Assembly (NCBI GenBank): GCA_015179045.1
Contig: WHUZ01000078.1
Location: forward strand, 186,001-250,000
Direction of reading: 5' to 3'
DNA length: 64,000 bases
Source: Kalaharituber pfeilii
Taxonomy: Eukaryota; Ascomycota; Pezizomycetes; Pezizales; Pezizaceae
The position numbers and the translations under genes are program-made. Shown here one piece after another: positions 53,151 through 63,545 of this stretch. Under the pieces are notes generated by a model. That model was not told the DNA's origin. It saw nothing but the letters and a program-made list of their open reading frames with translations, and made no database searches. Numbering within the stretch: the first letter of the stretch is position 1; every line of letters starts with the position of its first letter.

Positions 53151-53713
53151 TTTTTTTTTTTTTTTTTTTTTTTATTCACGTAACCCCGCATACAGGCTAT
53201 CAGCCTATGGCAGGGACCCATATACCCGGGCCAGGTTTGGAACACCTAACTATGGAATCTACATGCACATCTTGAGCACTCAGCGCTCTCCGTCCCCGGC
53301 TACCCCAGATCGAGGCAGGCAAACCAGTACTCGACCGGGTCGCCCTCCACACCTTCTTGCTTCCACCCTTTCTCCTCTAGGTCCTCCCAGGACTGCCAGG
53401 TGACATGCGCCCCATCTTTGTCCTTCCTCTGGGGTCGCTCCAGTTCGGTGCACCTGAACACCACATGCTCAGCACTCCATGCCTCACCACATGTACATTG
53501 TACCTCCTCGCCACTGGCCATCCTCCTCCACATAGCTCCGCCTTTTCCAGTCCGCAGCCATGTGTAATTTGTGAGTGCTCTCCTGCCCCACTTTACGAAT
53601 TTGCCCTTCCCAAACCCTGCACGCTCCCTCTCCTCTTTTCTTTTTCGAACTAACTCTTGACGCAGCCCACCCTCAGTGGCCTGCCCATCATACCTCATGC
53701 ACTTGGCCCCCTC
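53151..53713 (-). mobile_element. LINE-B 3' fragment
   Basis: TSD TTTGATTAGTTT is at 53139-53150 and 53714-53725. On the minus strand it encodes the ORF2 C-terminus from TEGGLRQELVRKRK through the knuckle CTCGEAWSAEHVVFRC to EYWFACLDLG. The 3' UTR, tail B and poly(T) follow. The ORF differs at only a few residues from the copy at 34280-34684. Confidence 0.92.
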
Positions 53714-53725
53714 TTTGATTAGTTT

Positions 53726-54080
53726 GATGGGACGACTTTCTCAAGTTGACAGAGATTTGCACAGTTTTATGAAAAGTGCTGATCAGAAGCCACTTGTAGA
53801 GGTCTGTTGAGCTTTGGGTAGAAAGAGATGATTGTTATTCCTTCGTAGAGAGAGTAGCCAAAGTAATACACCTATATACATAGAGCATGAGGTTGCTCTC
53901 GGGCCCTTACCACCCTTTATCACGGACCTCTCTGATATCCGACACCTCCGACACTCCGACATTACTGTAGATCTCTAACAGGTCATAGCTACAAAGTATA
54001 GAAATCTATTGGCCCGATAAGAGAGGAGGCCCAAGTTATTCTCGAAAATTTTTATCTCAGTACTATATAGACATCCCTCT
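53726..54080. other. No recognisable feature
   Basis: I see no gene or repeat here beyond scattered words shared with other intergenic stretches. Confidence 0.4.
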
Positions 54081-54099
54081 TGGCGTATACCGAACCCCT

Positions 54100-55290
54100 G
54101 TCAAAAAGGTATGGTATATCTCTCTCACCATCAGGAGATGAAGCATAACGAGTTCAATTTGAGAGGTACAGCAGCAGCTTTCCATAGCACAATAGTAACA
54201 AAGTGAGTCAAATTTAACAGGTATAAGAGTACAATTTGACTGGTATTCGATGGCACGAGATGCAGCTGAACAAGTCAAATTTGACAGGTATGGCAGGTCC
54301 ATTTTACCTCGCGAGATGCAGCAAAATGAGCTGAATTTGATAGGCACTTTGACAGGCACGACAGCTCCTCAATGGTGTGAGGTGCAGCAGAACGAGTCAA
54401 ATTTGACAGGTATGGTAGGTCCATTTCACCCCGCGAGATGCAGCAAAATGAACCGAATTTGACAGGCACTTTGACAGGTACGACAGCTCCTCAATAGTGC
54501 GACATGCAGCAGAACGAGTCAAATGTGATAGGTATGGTAGGTCTATTTTACCTCGCAAGATGCAGAAAAATGAGCCGAATTTTACAGGCACTTTACAGGT
54601 ATGATAGCTCCTCAATGGTGTGAGATGCAACAGAATGAATCAAATTTGACAGGTATGGTAGGTCCATTTCACCTTGCGAGATGTAGCAAAATGAGCTGAA
54701 TTTGATAGGCACTTTGACAGGCACGACAGCTCCTCAATGGTGTGAGGTGTAGCACAACGAGTCAAATTTGACAGGTATGGTAGGTCCATTTCACCCCGCG
54801 AGATGCAGCAAAATGAGCCGAATTTGACAGGCACTTTGACAGGTACAACAGCTCCTCAATTTGACAGGCACGACAGCTCCTCAATTTAACAGGCACGACA
54901 GCTCCTCAATTTGGCAGGCACGATAGCTCCTCAATTTAACAGGCACGACAGCTCCTCAATTTGACAGGCACGACAGCTCCTCAATTTGGCAGGCACGACA
55001 GCTTCTCAATGGTGCGAGATGCAGCAGAACGAGTCAAATGTGATAGGTATGGTAGGTCTATTTTACCTCACGAGATGCAGCAAAATGAGCCGAATTTGAC
55101 AGACACTTTGATAGGTATGATAGCTTCTCAATGGTGTGAGGTGCAGTACAATGAGCTGAATTTAATAGGTATAACAGTCTCCCTCAATGGCGCAAGATGA
55201 GGATGGATGTGGTCAAGTTGACCGATATGACCTTGACAGGCAAAAATGAGGCAGAATAAGCTCAATTTAACAGTCACCCTTATCCCCGGT
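54100..55290 (+). repeat. 122-bp satellite-like array with 25-bp subarray
   Basis: The word GACAGGTATGGTAGGTCCAT recurs at 54283, 54405, 54527, 54648 and 54770, a period of about 122 bp. AAAATGAGCYGAATTTGA marks each unit. Between 54840 and 55010 the array collapses into a ~24-bp subrepeat (CGACAGCTCCTCAATTTGAC). Flanking units are degenerate. Confidence 0.9.
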
Positions 55291-55548
55291 TATCTTTCTA
55301 GTGGCGATAGCACCAGTGGCGGAGAAGGCCGAAAGCCGAGAGTTCAATAGGTCCTATGTGGATGATTTCCACAGTGTGATATCAAATAAGTCCATCCGAG
55401 GGCTGAAGAGGGACATAAGGGAACACCGTGAGAAGCTGACCATGGAAGCGTCAGAGGAAGGCTTTGAACTGGATCCACAGAAAGCAGAAACCATCATCAT
55501 CGGGTTCAAGGGAGAGAGTTACAGGCTAGGAGGACTGTACATCGATTG

Positions 55549-58406
55549 CAGAACCTCTCCGGACAGGCAGATTCTGCCTGCAGCTCCCGGACCTCATCAG
55601 ACGATAAACTTTTACGCCATGACCCTGTGAGACAGGTACCAACATTGCGGAATAGTAGATCAATTGTTGGTACAGGTAGATGGAAAGACAAGGATAATTA
55701 AGTACGTACATGCCCGCTCGCTACCAACCCATGCTGAGCAACTAGATTGAATGTGGGATTACTCAATTAGGGAAAAAACAAAAAATGAAAAAATGGATCT
55801 GAAATAACAAGTGTATGAGGAAACAAACTAATGAGTGGATGAGGAAACAAAAATAAAATCTTGCGTCTCCTGAACCACCTCACTCTCTGACATTACTCTC
55901 TTATCTGTTCTGGCCGCACTGCCGGTAGCCTTCGCACTGCTGGTAGCCTTCGCACTGCTGGCAGCTTCCGTCTTTCGCTGTCTCTTGTTCTTAGGATATG
56001 AGGTGTTATTCTCAGTTGTATTTGCAGTGCGCTGCTCTAGACGTATAAGAGCTTGTTCATTTGCGGTACGGAGTCTCTTCAGAGTATGCGATCGAGGTGC
56101 AGGTGTAGGTGGTAAACACTCTGGTATATTCTGCAAGGCCTGACGATTTTCAAACTGCCGAATAAGTTGAGCAGTTTGACGGGCTTGAAGGTAAGCAAAC
56201 CGCTCTGCTTCTTCACTAGAGAGATTGGCGTGAAATTGCTCTAGTTCAACAGATGATTTTACCAATATATGCGAGCTTGACGATCCAGTCGGTGCTGTTT
56301 GCGATCGTGATCCGGTTGTTTCAAACATAGATACTGTAGGCTCGATTGACTCGGATGTAGTTAATAACCATCTAGAATGAATTGAAGTAATTGGAATTGG
56401 TGTCTGCAATTCAAACAACGGCCTGAGCTTGTGGTGACATGGAAGCTCATATTGATAGGTAATACTACATCTGCAATCAGTTTGAGAATCCGAATTTGTT
56501 GATGCTTTTGCCCATTCAATACGCAAAAGATTTAAAGCAAATAAAGATACTTTATGCAATAAAGCACTAAATATCTTTTGATCAATTCCAATAGGAATTT
56601 TCGTTCGACTATCACGTTCTGCCTCATCAACCTTCTGTGCTAATAGCTTAACATGGGCTGTTAATGCTTTAACTGCTGCCTCTAAACTAAGTTGCATATT
56701 AAGGCCTTCTTTGAGTGGGCGATGATAACTTTCGGTACGTTGAGTTGAAAAACAGCCAAGATTTGGGTAGGTAGTTGTATAAGCGCGGCAGAATTGTACT
56801 TCTTTAGGAATCCAATGTATACGTAGATACTCCTTTTCGGGATCGTAAAGCTGGTCTAGGAGCTCTTTTCGTGCCTCATCTAGTGCTTCCACTGTTGACG
56901 CTTTGATGTATCTCCAAATGTAGTTGCCTAAGACATTACGAACTGTCTTATGATAGCGGCCTGAGTTGGTGAGACGCGCTTTGATGTTTTCAGCTGCATG
57001 CCACTCACACAGTTGATGTAGGACAGAACTATCCCTAAAACGTAGTTGAAAGGAAGCCAGGAGCCCAGCTGCTTGATCAGCTAAAATAACCCGAGGTCTA
57101 GCACTGCCATCAACCCAGAAAAGTTCATCCAAACAGTCAAAAATAAAATCAAATGCCTCTTTACTCTCCGCGCGAATAAATGACAAAGCAAATGGAAATG
57201 TGAGACCAGTATTAGTTATGCCGATACAGCTAGAAAGAGGTAGCTTTAATATATTAGTAGAAAATGTAGCATCAATTTGCATTACAAATTGAGAAACAAA
57301 TCTGCGAGCAAGCTTAATTTGATCGTCTGTGCAGAAAAAGAGTTGCTCTAGTTGTCGCGATTGTGGAACTGAAGTACCATCTTCTTGGGTATAGGAGTAT
57401 CGAGATCGGTAATGAAATCCAGCCTCTGTTAAGCCTGCTCGAATATTTGCAAGCATTTGTCCTGCTGTATTCATAGAAGGTGTGGTCTTAGATCGCTGAG
57501 TATTGTAGTAGGTAGATGATCGAAGCTGTAATGTCTCATTTGCCAGAATACGAAGTGCGGTATTGTGAGAAACATCGGGCCTCTCGAAGAGCTCGAGCCT
57601 GAGCTTGTAGACGAATAAAATCAGGATGGCGCTTTTCATGGACAGAATACACTAGAGGGTTTGGTGCCATTGGATGGTTATGGGTAGTATCTCCGAGACC
57701 AATCTTCCAGACCTTCTCTTTAGTGCCAGTAGCCTCCGTACTAACAGATCTCAAAGATACATATATTCGATATGGGCATCCTGTCTTTAATGAACTAGTC
57801 TGTCTTTTTCTAGTATCATTTGTAACTTGGCGAGTATTCCTTGTTTTACCCGAGTGTACACACCAGAAGCGCACTCGCCCCTGCACCAATGAACCGCATT
57901 CTTTGGTTATGGCAAACCCTGCTACAAAAGCAGCATTTTGTATTCTATTCACTTTATTAGATATTTATCACTTAAAAACATGAACGCAATCAAGCTTACC
58001 GATCATAAGCACTATCCGGATCCTCAAACTGTTCATCTGCCAGGGGAGGTAACCTTTCTGCAGGTGGAATAGCCTCAATATACTTGCGTACGGTAGGTAT
58101 CAAAGACACAGGTAGATCAACATGCGGTGTCCAGCTAGCAAGAGAGGAAGAATCCATTGTAGATGTGGGTAGGTATGCGTAGCTGTAGAATTGATAGCTG
58201 GGTTTGATTTGAAAGCTGAAGCTATGTTATCAACACCTGACTACCCAAGTAGGCCAATTTATAGACATTTTCCAGCTGCCTGTACCAACAATCGATCTAC
58301 TATTCCGCAATGTTGGTACCTGTCTCACAGGGTCATGGCGTAAAAGTTTATCGTCTGATGAGGTCCGGGAGCTGCAGGCAGAATCTGCCTGTCCGGAGAG
58401 GTTCCG
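55549..58406 (-). mobile_element. MULE (Mutator-like) DNA transposon, 2.86 kb
   Basis: TSD CATCGATTG (9 bp) is at 55540-55548 and 58407-58415. The terminal inverted repeats of about 125 bp share GAACCTCTCCGGACAGGCAG and TGGTACCTGTCTCACAGGGT in inverted form. It carries one transposase gene on the minus strand. A 9-bp duplication with long TIRs is diagnostic for Mutator elements. It sits in the RT region of a LINE-A. Confidence 0.96.
55828..58157 (-). pseudogene. MULE transposase, one-base frameshift
   Basis: Exon 1 is 58157-58000 (MDSSSLASW...DPDSAYDR), then a 55-nt GT-AG intron (57999-57945). Exon 2 from 57944 begins IQNAAFVAGFAI and includes a basic, Cys-containing DNA-binding part (RFWCVHSGK, TGCPYRIYVS). 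Near 57570 the frame shifts: the upstream frame reads RLQAQARALREA and the next reads DVSHNTALRIL. One extra base in a CCC run explains it. The catalytic part is complete: QIDATFSTN (first D), VILADQAAG (second D), CEWHAAENI (C..H) and TQRTESYH (E). A SWIM-like zinc finger CRCSITYQYELPCHH follows. The Ser/Lys-rich tail ends at 55828. The frameshift probably inactivates this copy. Confidence 0.9.
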
Positions 58407-58594
58407 CATCGATTGGGAGTTGAAATTCGATGATCATTTTAATCGGCGGTTACACCTAGGCAAAGCAGCGTGGAGAGTAGCAGCCAGACTGAACGGAGTA
58501 CCCCCAGCTAAAAGGAGACAGTTGTACACAGGCATAGCCAGGAACATTGCTACTTGGGGCTGCTGGGCATGGGCGAGGTACGCAAAAGGCGCCC

Positions 58595-58826
58595 TCAAGA
58601 AGTCACGCTTTCGAGCGGAGAGAATTGATTAATTCATTACAGAAGAAGTCTCCAGTATGCACAGGACCCGTGACTTATATGTCCTTCACAGCGACCTTCA
58701 CAATTGCCACAGTAAAAACTTTTCACACGCCACAGTCAACCATCAGTCAACCCGCCGGCCTATAATTCCTCCCGCCGGCCTATAATTCCTCCGTGTCGGT
58801 GCTAGGATTACACCGTCGGTTCAACA
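58595..58826 (-). repeat. Copia 2 3' LTR
   Basis: 232 bp, starting TGTTGAACCGACGG and ending GCGTGACTTCTTGA on the element strand. It contains a direct repeat of AGGAATTATAGGCCGGCGGG. Confidence 0.93.
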
Positions 58827-58943
58827 CCCCCTCTTAATCTAGCACCCATTGAAAGTCAATACCCATTATTGCCAGCCACGGTCCACCAGTCCACATGAAC
58901 GCTCCCAACATTATATTTCCTTCCAGATCTTGGTCCCATCTTT

Positions 58944-61900
58944 TCAATATTTCCTCCCAATCATCATTCCTAGGTACTCTTTGAACTTCGTAAACTTCTG
59001 TCCTGTTAATACCTTGGTTAGTCCATCAGCTGGATTCTCCTTCCCTGATATCCACGAAACAAGAAGCTCTCCATTCTCCACACATTCCCTGACGAAGTGA
59101 TGGCGCCGCCTGATGTGCTTAGTCCGCTGGTGGAATTCCGGGTTGTCTGACAGTTTGCAGGCCCCGGTACTGTCTGAAAACACATGTGGAACAAATGTGT
59201 CTCTGCTGTCTAGGTCCTTCAATACTTTTCCCCACCATAAGGCCTCTTGTGCAGCCTCCCCCAGAGCTATATATTCCGCTTCAGTAGAGGAAAGGGTCAC
59301 CACATCCTGCTTTCTACTCTGCCATCCCAGGGGTGCATCTCCCATCATTACCAGAATACCCGTGGTTGCTTTTTCCTCCAATTGTTCCTCACCCGCATCG
59401 GTTATTATTCTGAGATCTTGTCCGAGTCCCTTACCTAACTCTATCCCTTCATTTGCGGTCCCAAGAAGGTAAGCTGCCACCTGTCTTGCTGCTTGCAGAT
59501 CTGATTCTGATGGTGATGCTGTTCTCCTGGATAACCTACTGACTGCATACCTGATGTCAGGGCGGCACATGCGAGCTATGAAGAGTAGTGCCCCTATAAG
59601 AGACTGAAAGGGTTTTGGATTCGGCAGAGGTGTCCCATTCATTTCTAGGTCCTGGTATGGGTGAGGTGCATGCTGAATGATTCCATGTTGCTGGCAAACC
59701 TCTCGGATCGCTGTTGCCATTGAAAGCATGACTGTTTCTGAGCTCCAGCTAAGGTGCACTCCAAGGAATAGACTGGGCTTGCCTTTCCGTTCGACTGTAA
59801 CATATGTTGATAGGTGTTTGACGAGTTGTTCACATTCGTCTTGCGAGGCAAACGTTCCGAGCAGGTCATCAACATGGACAGTTATGACGGTTGTGTTACT
59901 GAAGTATAGGCCTAAATCATCCTTGCATTGGGAGAGCCCAGCTGAAAGTAGTAAGTCATGGAGGACAGTATTCCAATTCCGTGCCGCTTGCTTTAATCCG
60001 TAAAGTGCCTTCTTGAGTCTCCAGGCTCGAGTACCAGTAAAATGTGGGTCTTTAATATAGAGTTCTTCAGTAACTGGTGAATTCAGGTATGCAGCTTCTA
60101 TATCAAATTGCTCAACTACCCAGTTTCTCTGTATAGCTCGGTGAAGTGCGAGTCGCCAGGATTCGGCCCTGCAGACTGGTGCAAATGTCTCGTGGTAATC
60201 GATTCCAGGTCGTTGAGTAAATCCTCTGGCTGTGAGCCTTGCTTTATACCTCTTGGGGTTTGTGGGATCTAGCTCTGACTTGATTCGGAGTACTACCTTT
60301 GTATCTACTGTTGTGGCTCCTGCTGGTACCTGATCTACCCACTCAAAAACTTGGTATTTCTCTAGCTGCTTAAGCTCTCGCTGAAGTGCGTCCTGCCAGT
60401 GATTTGCCTCCGGACTCTGTAGTGCCTCTTGAATAGTCAGACACGCTTCTGTTACATAGGTGGAGGGGTCCGAGGGGTCAAATCGTTTGATTGGTTTTGG
60501 GACTCTGGTCGGCCTCTCATCACTTATAGATTTTGACGCTTGGAACTCTTGTTGTAGCTGGAATTCTGCCGCTCGTTGTCTTGCTGCTTCCGGGAAGGTA
60601 TCACCATACTTTTGCCACCAAGGTTCTGATTGCTCTGGCAAATTCATAGGTTGGCTTGATGATGGTGGTGGTGGTAGTCTCAACTGAGTCACCGGTTTCG
60701 CCGTACTTCTCGCTACCCCGGTTGTTGATTCTTGAGAGACCTGCTTTGCCGGTGTTTGAGGGAACTGACCTGGCATAGTTGCCGAATCAATAGGTATTTG
60801 GACTGGTTTGGGTACTGAAAGTTCGATTGAAGGGTCTATTAGAGATGTTACTTGTGATTCTTTTCGGGGTTTAGGATTCTTAGCCAGGGTAACTCGTCTA
60901 TCTGGTAAAATGACTTTGTATACCCCATATGTTGGTGTAAATCCTACTATCCGTGCCACCATTGCCTTATCACCTAGTTTGTTGTCTGTGTATGTATGGG
61001 CGAACACTTTCTCTCCAAACGGTCTGAACTGCTGTCTTTGCGCCTGAATATTGATACCAGGTACTGCGACCTCAAGTGGCGACTTGCCTTTCAATGACCG
61101 GTGCGGAATTCTATTCTTGACAAAAACCGAGTACTCCAAGGCTAGATTCCATGTATTCTTAGGCATTCCACTCCCATGCAAATTGGTCCTGACTAAGTCC
61201 ATAAGTGTTCTGTTCAGTCTTTCAGCTACAGCGTTTGTCTCACTGTGATAGGGAACTGTGGGGTGGCTGATAATGCCTTGCTGTTCAAGCCATTGAAGGA
61301 AAGTTTTCGACTTGAACTCTCCTCCATGATCTGTCCTCAAGGCCCTTATTGGTTTCCCAGTCATGGTAGTGAATTGTTGAATCATCAACTGAAGTGTTTC
61401 AGCAGCAACTCCTTTGTTTGGAATCGATTTGGCGATGCACAGTCGAGAATAATCATCAATAAGGGTGACGAAGTACCGACAGTTATTGAGGCTCTGAATC
61501 GGAAGTGGTCCACAAACATCTGAATGAATAAGTTCACCTATAGATGTCGTTCTGATCGACTCCTGGGCAGGGGATGGAGGCTTGCTCATCTTTCCTTTCA
61601 TGCAGGCTTCGCATTGTAGTTGGGAAGTGTGGAGAGATGATGGAGCTTCTTGAATGTTCTTGAAAGCGGATAGGGGGAGATGGCCGTACCTTTCATGCCA
61701 TTCACTCATACTTGCATGTGCTTCTTCTACCTTATTCTCGAACATGTATAGATTTCCTTCCTTCCTAAGCTTGCATTCTATGCCTTTAAGAGATATTTTC
61801 CTGCCAGCTTTTCCTATGTGCATTTCTGCCCCCTCGTTTTCAAGTACCCCTAAGCTCACAAGTCTCCGTGATAACTCTGGCACAACAAGCACATTATTTA

Positions 61901-63032
61901 GCCAAAGTCCGGCCACTGATACTGTCCCAATATGAGATGAGTACATCCTAGTTCCTGCTGAGCTTTTAATAGGCTCTATATGAGGTTGCGCATCAATGAG
62001 GTCTTCTAGGTAGGGCGTCATATGTTGAGAACATGCTGAATCGAGAGCCCATGCAGCTTCGGAGGTGGTAGTTACAGTAGTACTGGCTTCGGTATTAAAG
62101 GCAAAGTTTAGCCATTCTGTAGTGTTCGTTTCGGTACTAGTTGATTCAGTTGTATTTGCTTGCTTGGAAGTTCGGTTTTGCTCTCTCTTCTTGGTTCGAC
62201 ACTCTGATTCGGTATGCGATGTGCCTGGGAAGCCTCGAGCCTTACAAAATCCACATGGTATCCTGGTAGTGACAAAGGCAGCTGCCGGTTCAGGTTCATC
62301 CTTAGAGTTGTGCTTTTTGCTAGTAGGTCGCGAAATTTCCTTGAGTCTGAGAACCACATTCGAATATGTTGGTACGTCTTCCTTGGTTGTAATATTGTCG
62401 ATAATATTGATATAGGGTTGAATTTTAGGAAGAGTGTTGAGTAATGCGGTCGCCTTCCAGGAATCAGTGATTGTGAAGTTCTTAATTCCAGCTGCTAGCG
62501 ATGTAGTGCCAGCGGTGACACTGGCGACACTGGTAGCTAACTTAAGCCAATGGGATTCGAAGGCCATGATATGGTCAGTAATCGTCAATTTTCGATCATC
62601 AAACCGTAATTGTACCACATTAAAAAACAGAGCAGCGAGATGGGTTCTAGTTCTTCCTTCGTAAGTTTCTTTGAGGATCTTCCAAGCTTCCGCTGCTGTT
62701 GATGCTCCTCTTATCATTAGTTGTGGCTCTTCTTCACAGCTTTCCATAATATAGTCTAGTGCTTTATCGCTTTTATCCTGCCATAAAGCGAGATCTGTTG
62801 AGTTGGAGGGTGGTTCGATTTCGTTTCCAGTTACTATTTGAAGCAGCTTCTGTCTCCGAAGCTGGCGCGTGGCCTCAATGGCCCACGCAGGATAGTTATC
62901 TTCATTTGACAACTTTTTGGAGATGCGAGGGGTGATTTTCAGTACTTCGGAAATGTCGAGAGTTGACGTGGATTTCGCTATAGAGAAAGAAGAGGAGGAG
63001 GCGCCTTCTGACGACATAGTGGTAAGCAGCAA
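58944..63032 (-). CDS. Copia Gag-Pol polyprotein (1362 aa)
   Basis: This is a single-ORF Copia polyprotein. It has Gag (UBN2-type) with TLDISEVLKITPRISKKL at the start and a Cys/His cluster CGFCKARGFPGTSHTESEC near residue 264. The protease motif is ALDSACSQHMT near 329 (D-S-A rather than the common D-S/T-G). Integrase has HERYGHLPLS...CEAC, HSDVCGPL, LIDDYSRL, RTDHGGEF and HSETNAVAERLN. RT has VHVDDLLG near 1053. RNase H has ITDAGEEQLEEKATTG and SSTEAEYIALGEA. The 3' end of the ORF lies about 115 bp before the LTR. It is related to but clearly different from Copia 1. The N-terminus could start at residue 1 or at the second Met (MSSEGASSSS). Confidence 0.95.
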   Translation of the reverse strand: MLLTTMSSEGASSSSFSIAKSTSTLDISEVLKITPRISKKLSNEDNYPAWAIEATRQLRRQKLLQIVTGNEIEPPSNSTDLALWQDKSDKALDYIMESCEEEPQLMIRGASTAAEAWKILKETYEGRTRTHLAALFFNVVQLRFDDRKLTITDHIMAFESHWLKLATSVASVTAGTTSLAAGIKNFTITDSWKATALLNTLPKIQPYINIIDNITTKEDVPTYSNVVLRLKEISRPTSKKHNSKDEPEPAAAFVTTRIPCGFCKARGFPGTSHTESECRTKKREQNRTSKQANTTESTSTETNTTEWLNFAFNTEASTTVTTTSEAAWALDSACSQHMTPYLEDLIDAQPHIEPIKSSAGTRMYSSHIGTVSVAGLWLNNVLVVPELSRRLVSLGVLENEGAEMHIGKAGRKISLKGIECKLRKEGNLYMFENKVEEAHASMSEWHERYGHLPLSAFKNIQEAPSSLHTSQLQCEACMKGKMSKPPSPAQESIRTTSIGELIHSDVCGPLPIQSLNNCRYFVTLIDDYSRLCIAKSIPNKGVAAETLQLMIQQFTTMTGKPIRALRTDHGGEFKSKTFLQWLEQQGIISHPTVPYHSETNAVAERLNRTLMDLVRTNLHGSGMPKNTWNLALEYSVFVKNRIPHRSLKGKSPLEVAVPGINIQAQRQQFRPFGEKVFAHTYTDNKLGDKAMVARIVGFTPTYGVYKVILPDRRVTLAKNPKPRKESQVTSLIDPSIELSVPKPVQIPIDSATMPGQFPQTPAKQVSQESTTGVARSTAKPVTQLRLPPPPSSSQPMNLPEQSEPWWQKYGDTFPEAARQRAAEFQLQQEFQASKSISDERPTRVPKPIKRFDPSDPSTYVTEACLTIQEALQSPEANHWQDALQRELKQLEKYQVFEWVDQVPAGATTVDTKVVLRIKSELDPTNPKRYKARLTARGFTQRPGIDYHETFAPVCRAESWRLALHRAIQRNWVVEQFDIEAAYLNSPVTEELYIKDPHFTGTRAWRLKKALYGLKQAARNWNTVLHDLLLSAGLSQCKDDLGLYFSNTTVITVHVDDLLGTFASQDECEQLVKHLSTYVTVERKGKPSLFLGVHLSWSSETVMLSMATAIREVCQQHGIIQHAPHPYQDLEMNGTPLPNPKPFQSLIGALLFIARMCRPDIRYAVSRLSRRTASPSESDLQAARQVAAYLLGTANEGIELGKGLGQDLRIITDAGEEQLEEKATTGILVMMGDAPLGWQSRKQDVVTLSSTEAEYIALGEAAQEALWWGKVLKDLDSRDTFVPHVFSDSTGACKLSDNPEFHQRTKHIRRRHHFVRECVENGELLVSWISGKENPADGLTKVLTGQKFTKFKEYLGMMIGRKY

Positions 63033-63054
63033 ATGATGAGCTTGACGAGTAATG

Positions 63055-63275
63055 GGCTCCGATGAGCGACGATTGATGAGTGACGATGAGCGACGAGTGA
63101 TAAGCTCCGATGAGCGACGAGTGATAAGCTCCGATGAGCGACGAGTGATAAGCTCCGATGAGCGACGAGTGATAGGCTCCGATGAGCGACGAGTGATAGG
63201 CTCCGATGAGCGACGAGTGATAGGCTCCGATGAGCGACGAGTGATATGCTCCGATGAGCGACGAGTGATAAATAG
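63055..63275 (-). repeat. 24-bp tandem repeat in Copia 2 leader
   Basis: About nine units of GTGATARGCTCCGATGAGCG plus ACGA lie between the primer-binding site and the Gag start codon. They occupy nearly the whole 5' untranslated leader of the element RNA. Confidence 0.9.
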
Positions 63276-63313
63276 GTAACGTGTTTGGCTAGTGAAGCTC
63301 CGGGCTCATAACC

Positions 63314-63545
63314 TCAAGAAGTCACGCTTTCGAGCGGAGAGAATTGATTAATTCATTACAGAAGAAGTCTCCAGTATGCACAGGACCCGTGACTTATATG
63401 TCCTTCACAGCGACCTTCACAATTGCCACAGTAAAAACTTTTCACACGCCACAGTCAACCATCAGTCAACCCGCCGGCCTATAATTCCTCCCGCCGGCCT
63501 ATAATTCCTCCGTGTCGGTGCTAGGATTACACCGTCGGTTCAACA
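63314..63545 (-). repeat. Copia 2 5' LTR with adjoining primer-binding site
   Basis: 232 bp, identical by eye to 58595-58826. The next bases on the element strand form the primer-binding site GGTTATGAGCCCGG. Confidence 0.93.

Larger units (their letters stand above)
58595..63545 (-). mobile_element. Copia LTR retrotransposon 2, intact
   Basis: This 4.95-kb element has two 232-bp LTRs (58595-58826, 63314-63545) that read identically. TSD CGCCC is at 58590-58594 and 63546-63550. The primer-binding site GGTTATGAGCCCGG (63300-63313) directly abuts the 5' LTR and again matches initiator tRNA-Met at its anticodon loop. A purine tract AAGAGGGGG precedes the 3' LTR. It is inserted in a LINE-A. Identical LTRs and an intact ORF indicate recent transposition. 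Confidence 0.96.

Noticed and set aside
63052..63279. Plus-strand ORF of repeated SDERRVIS units
   Set aside because: It is the antisense of the 24-bp tandem array in the Copia 2 leader. Any array with a length divisible by three stays open.
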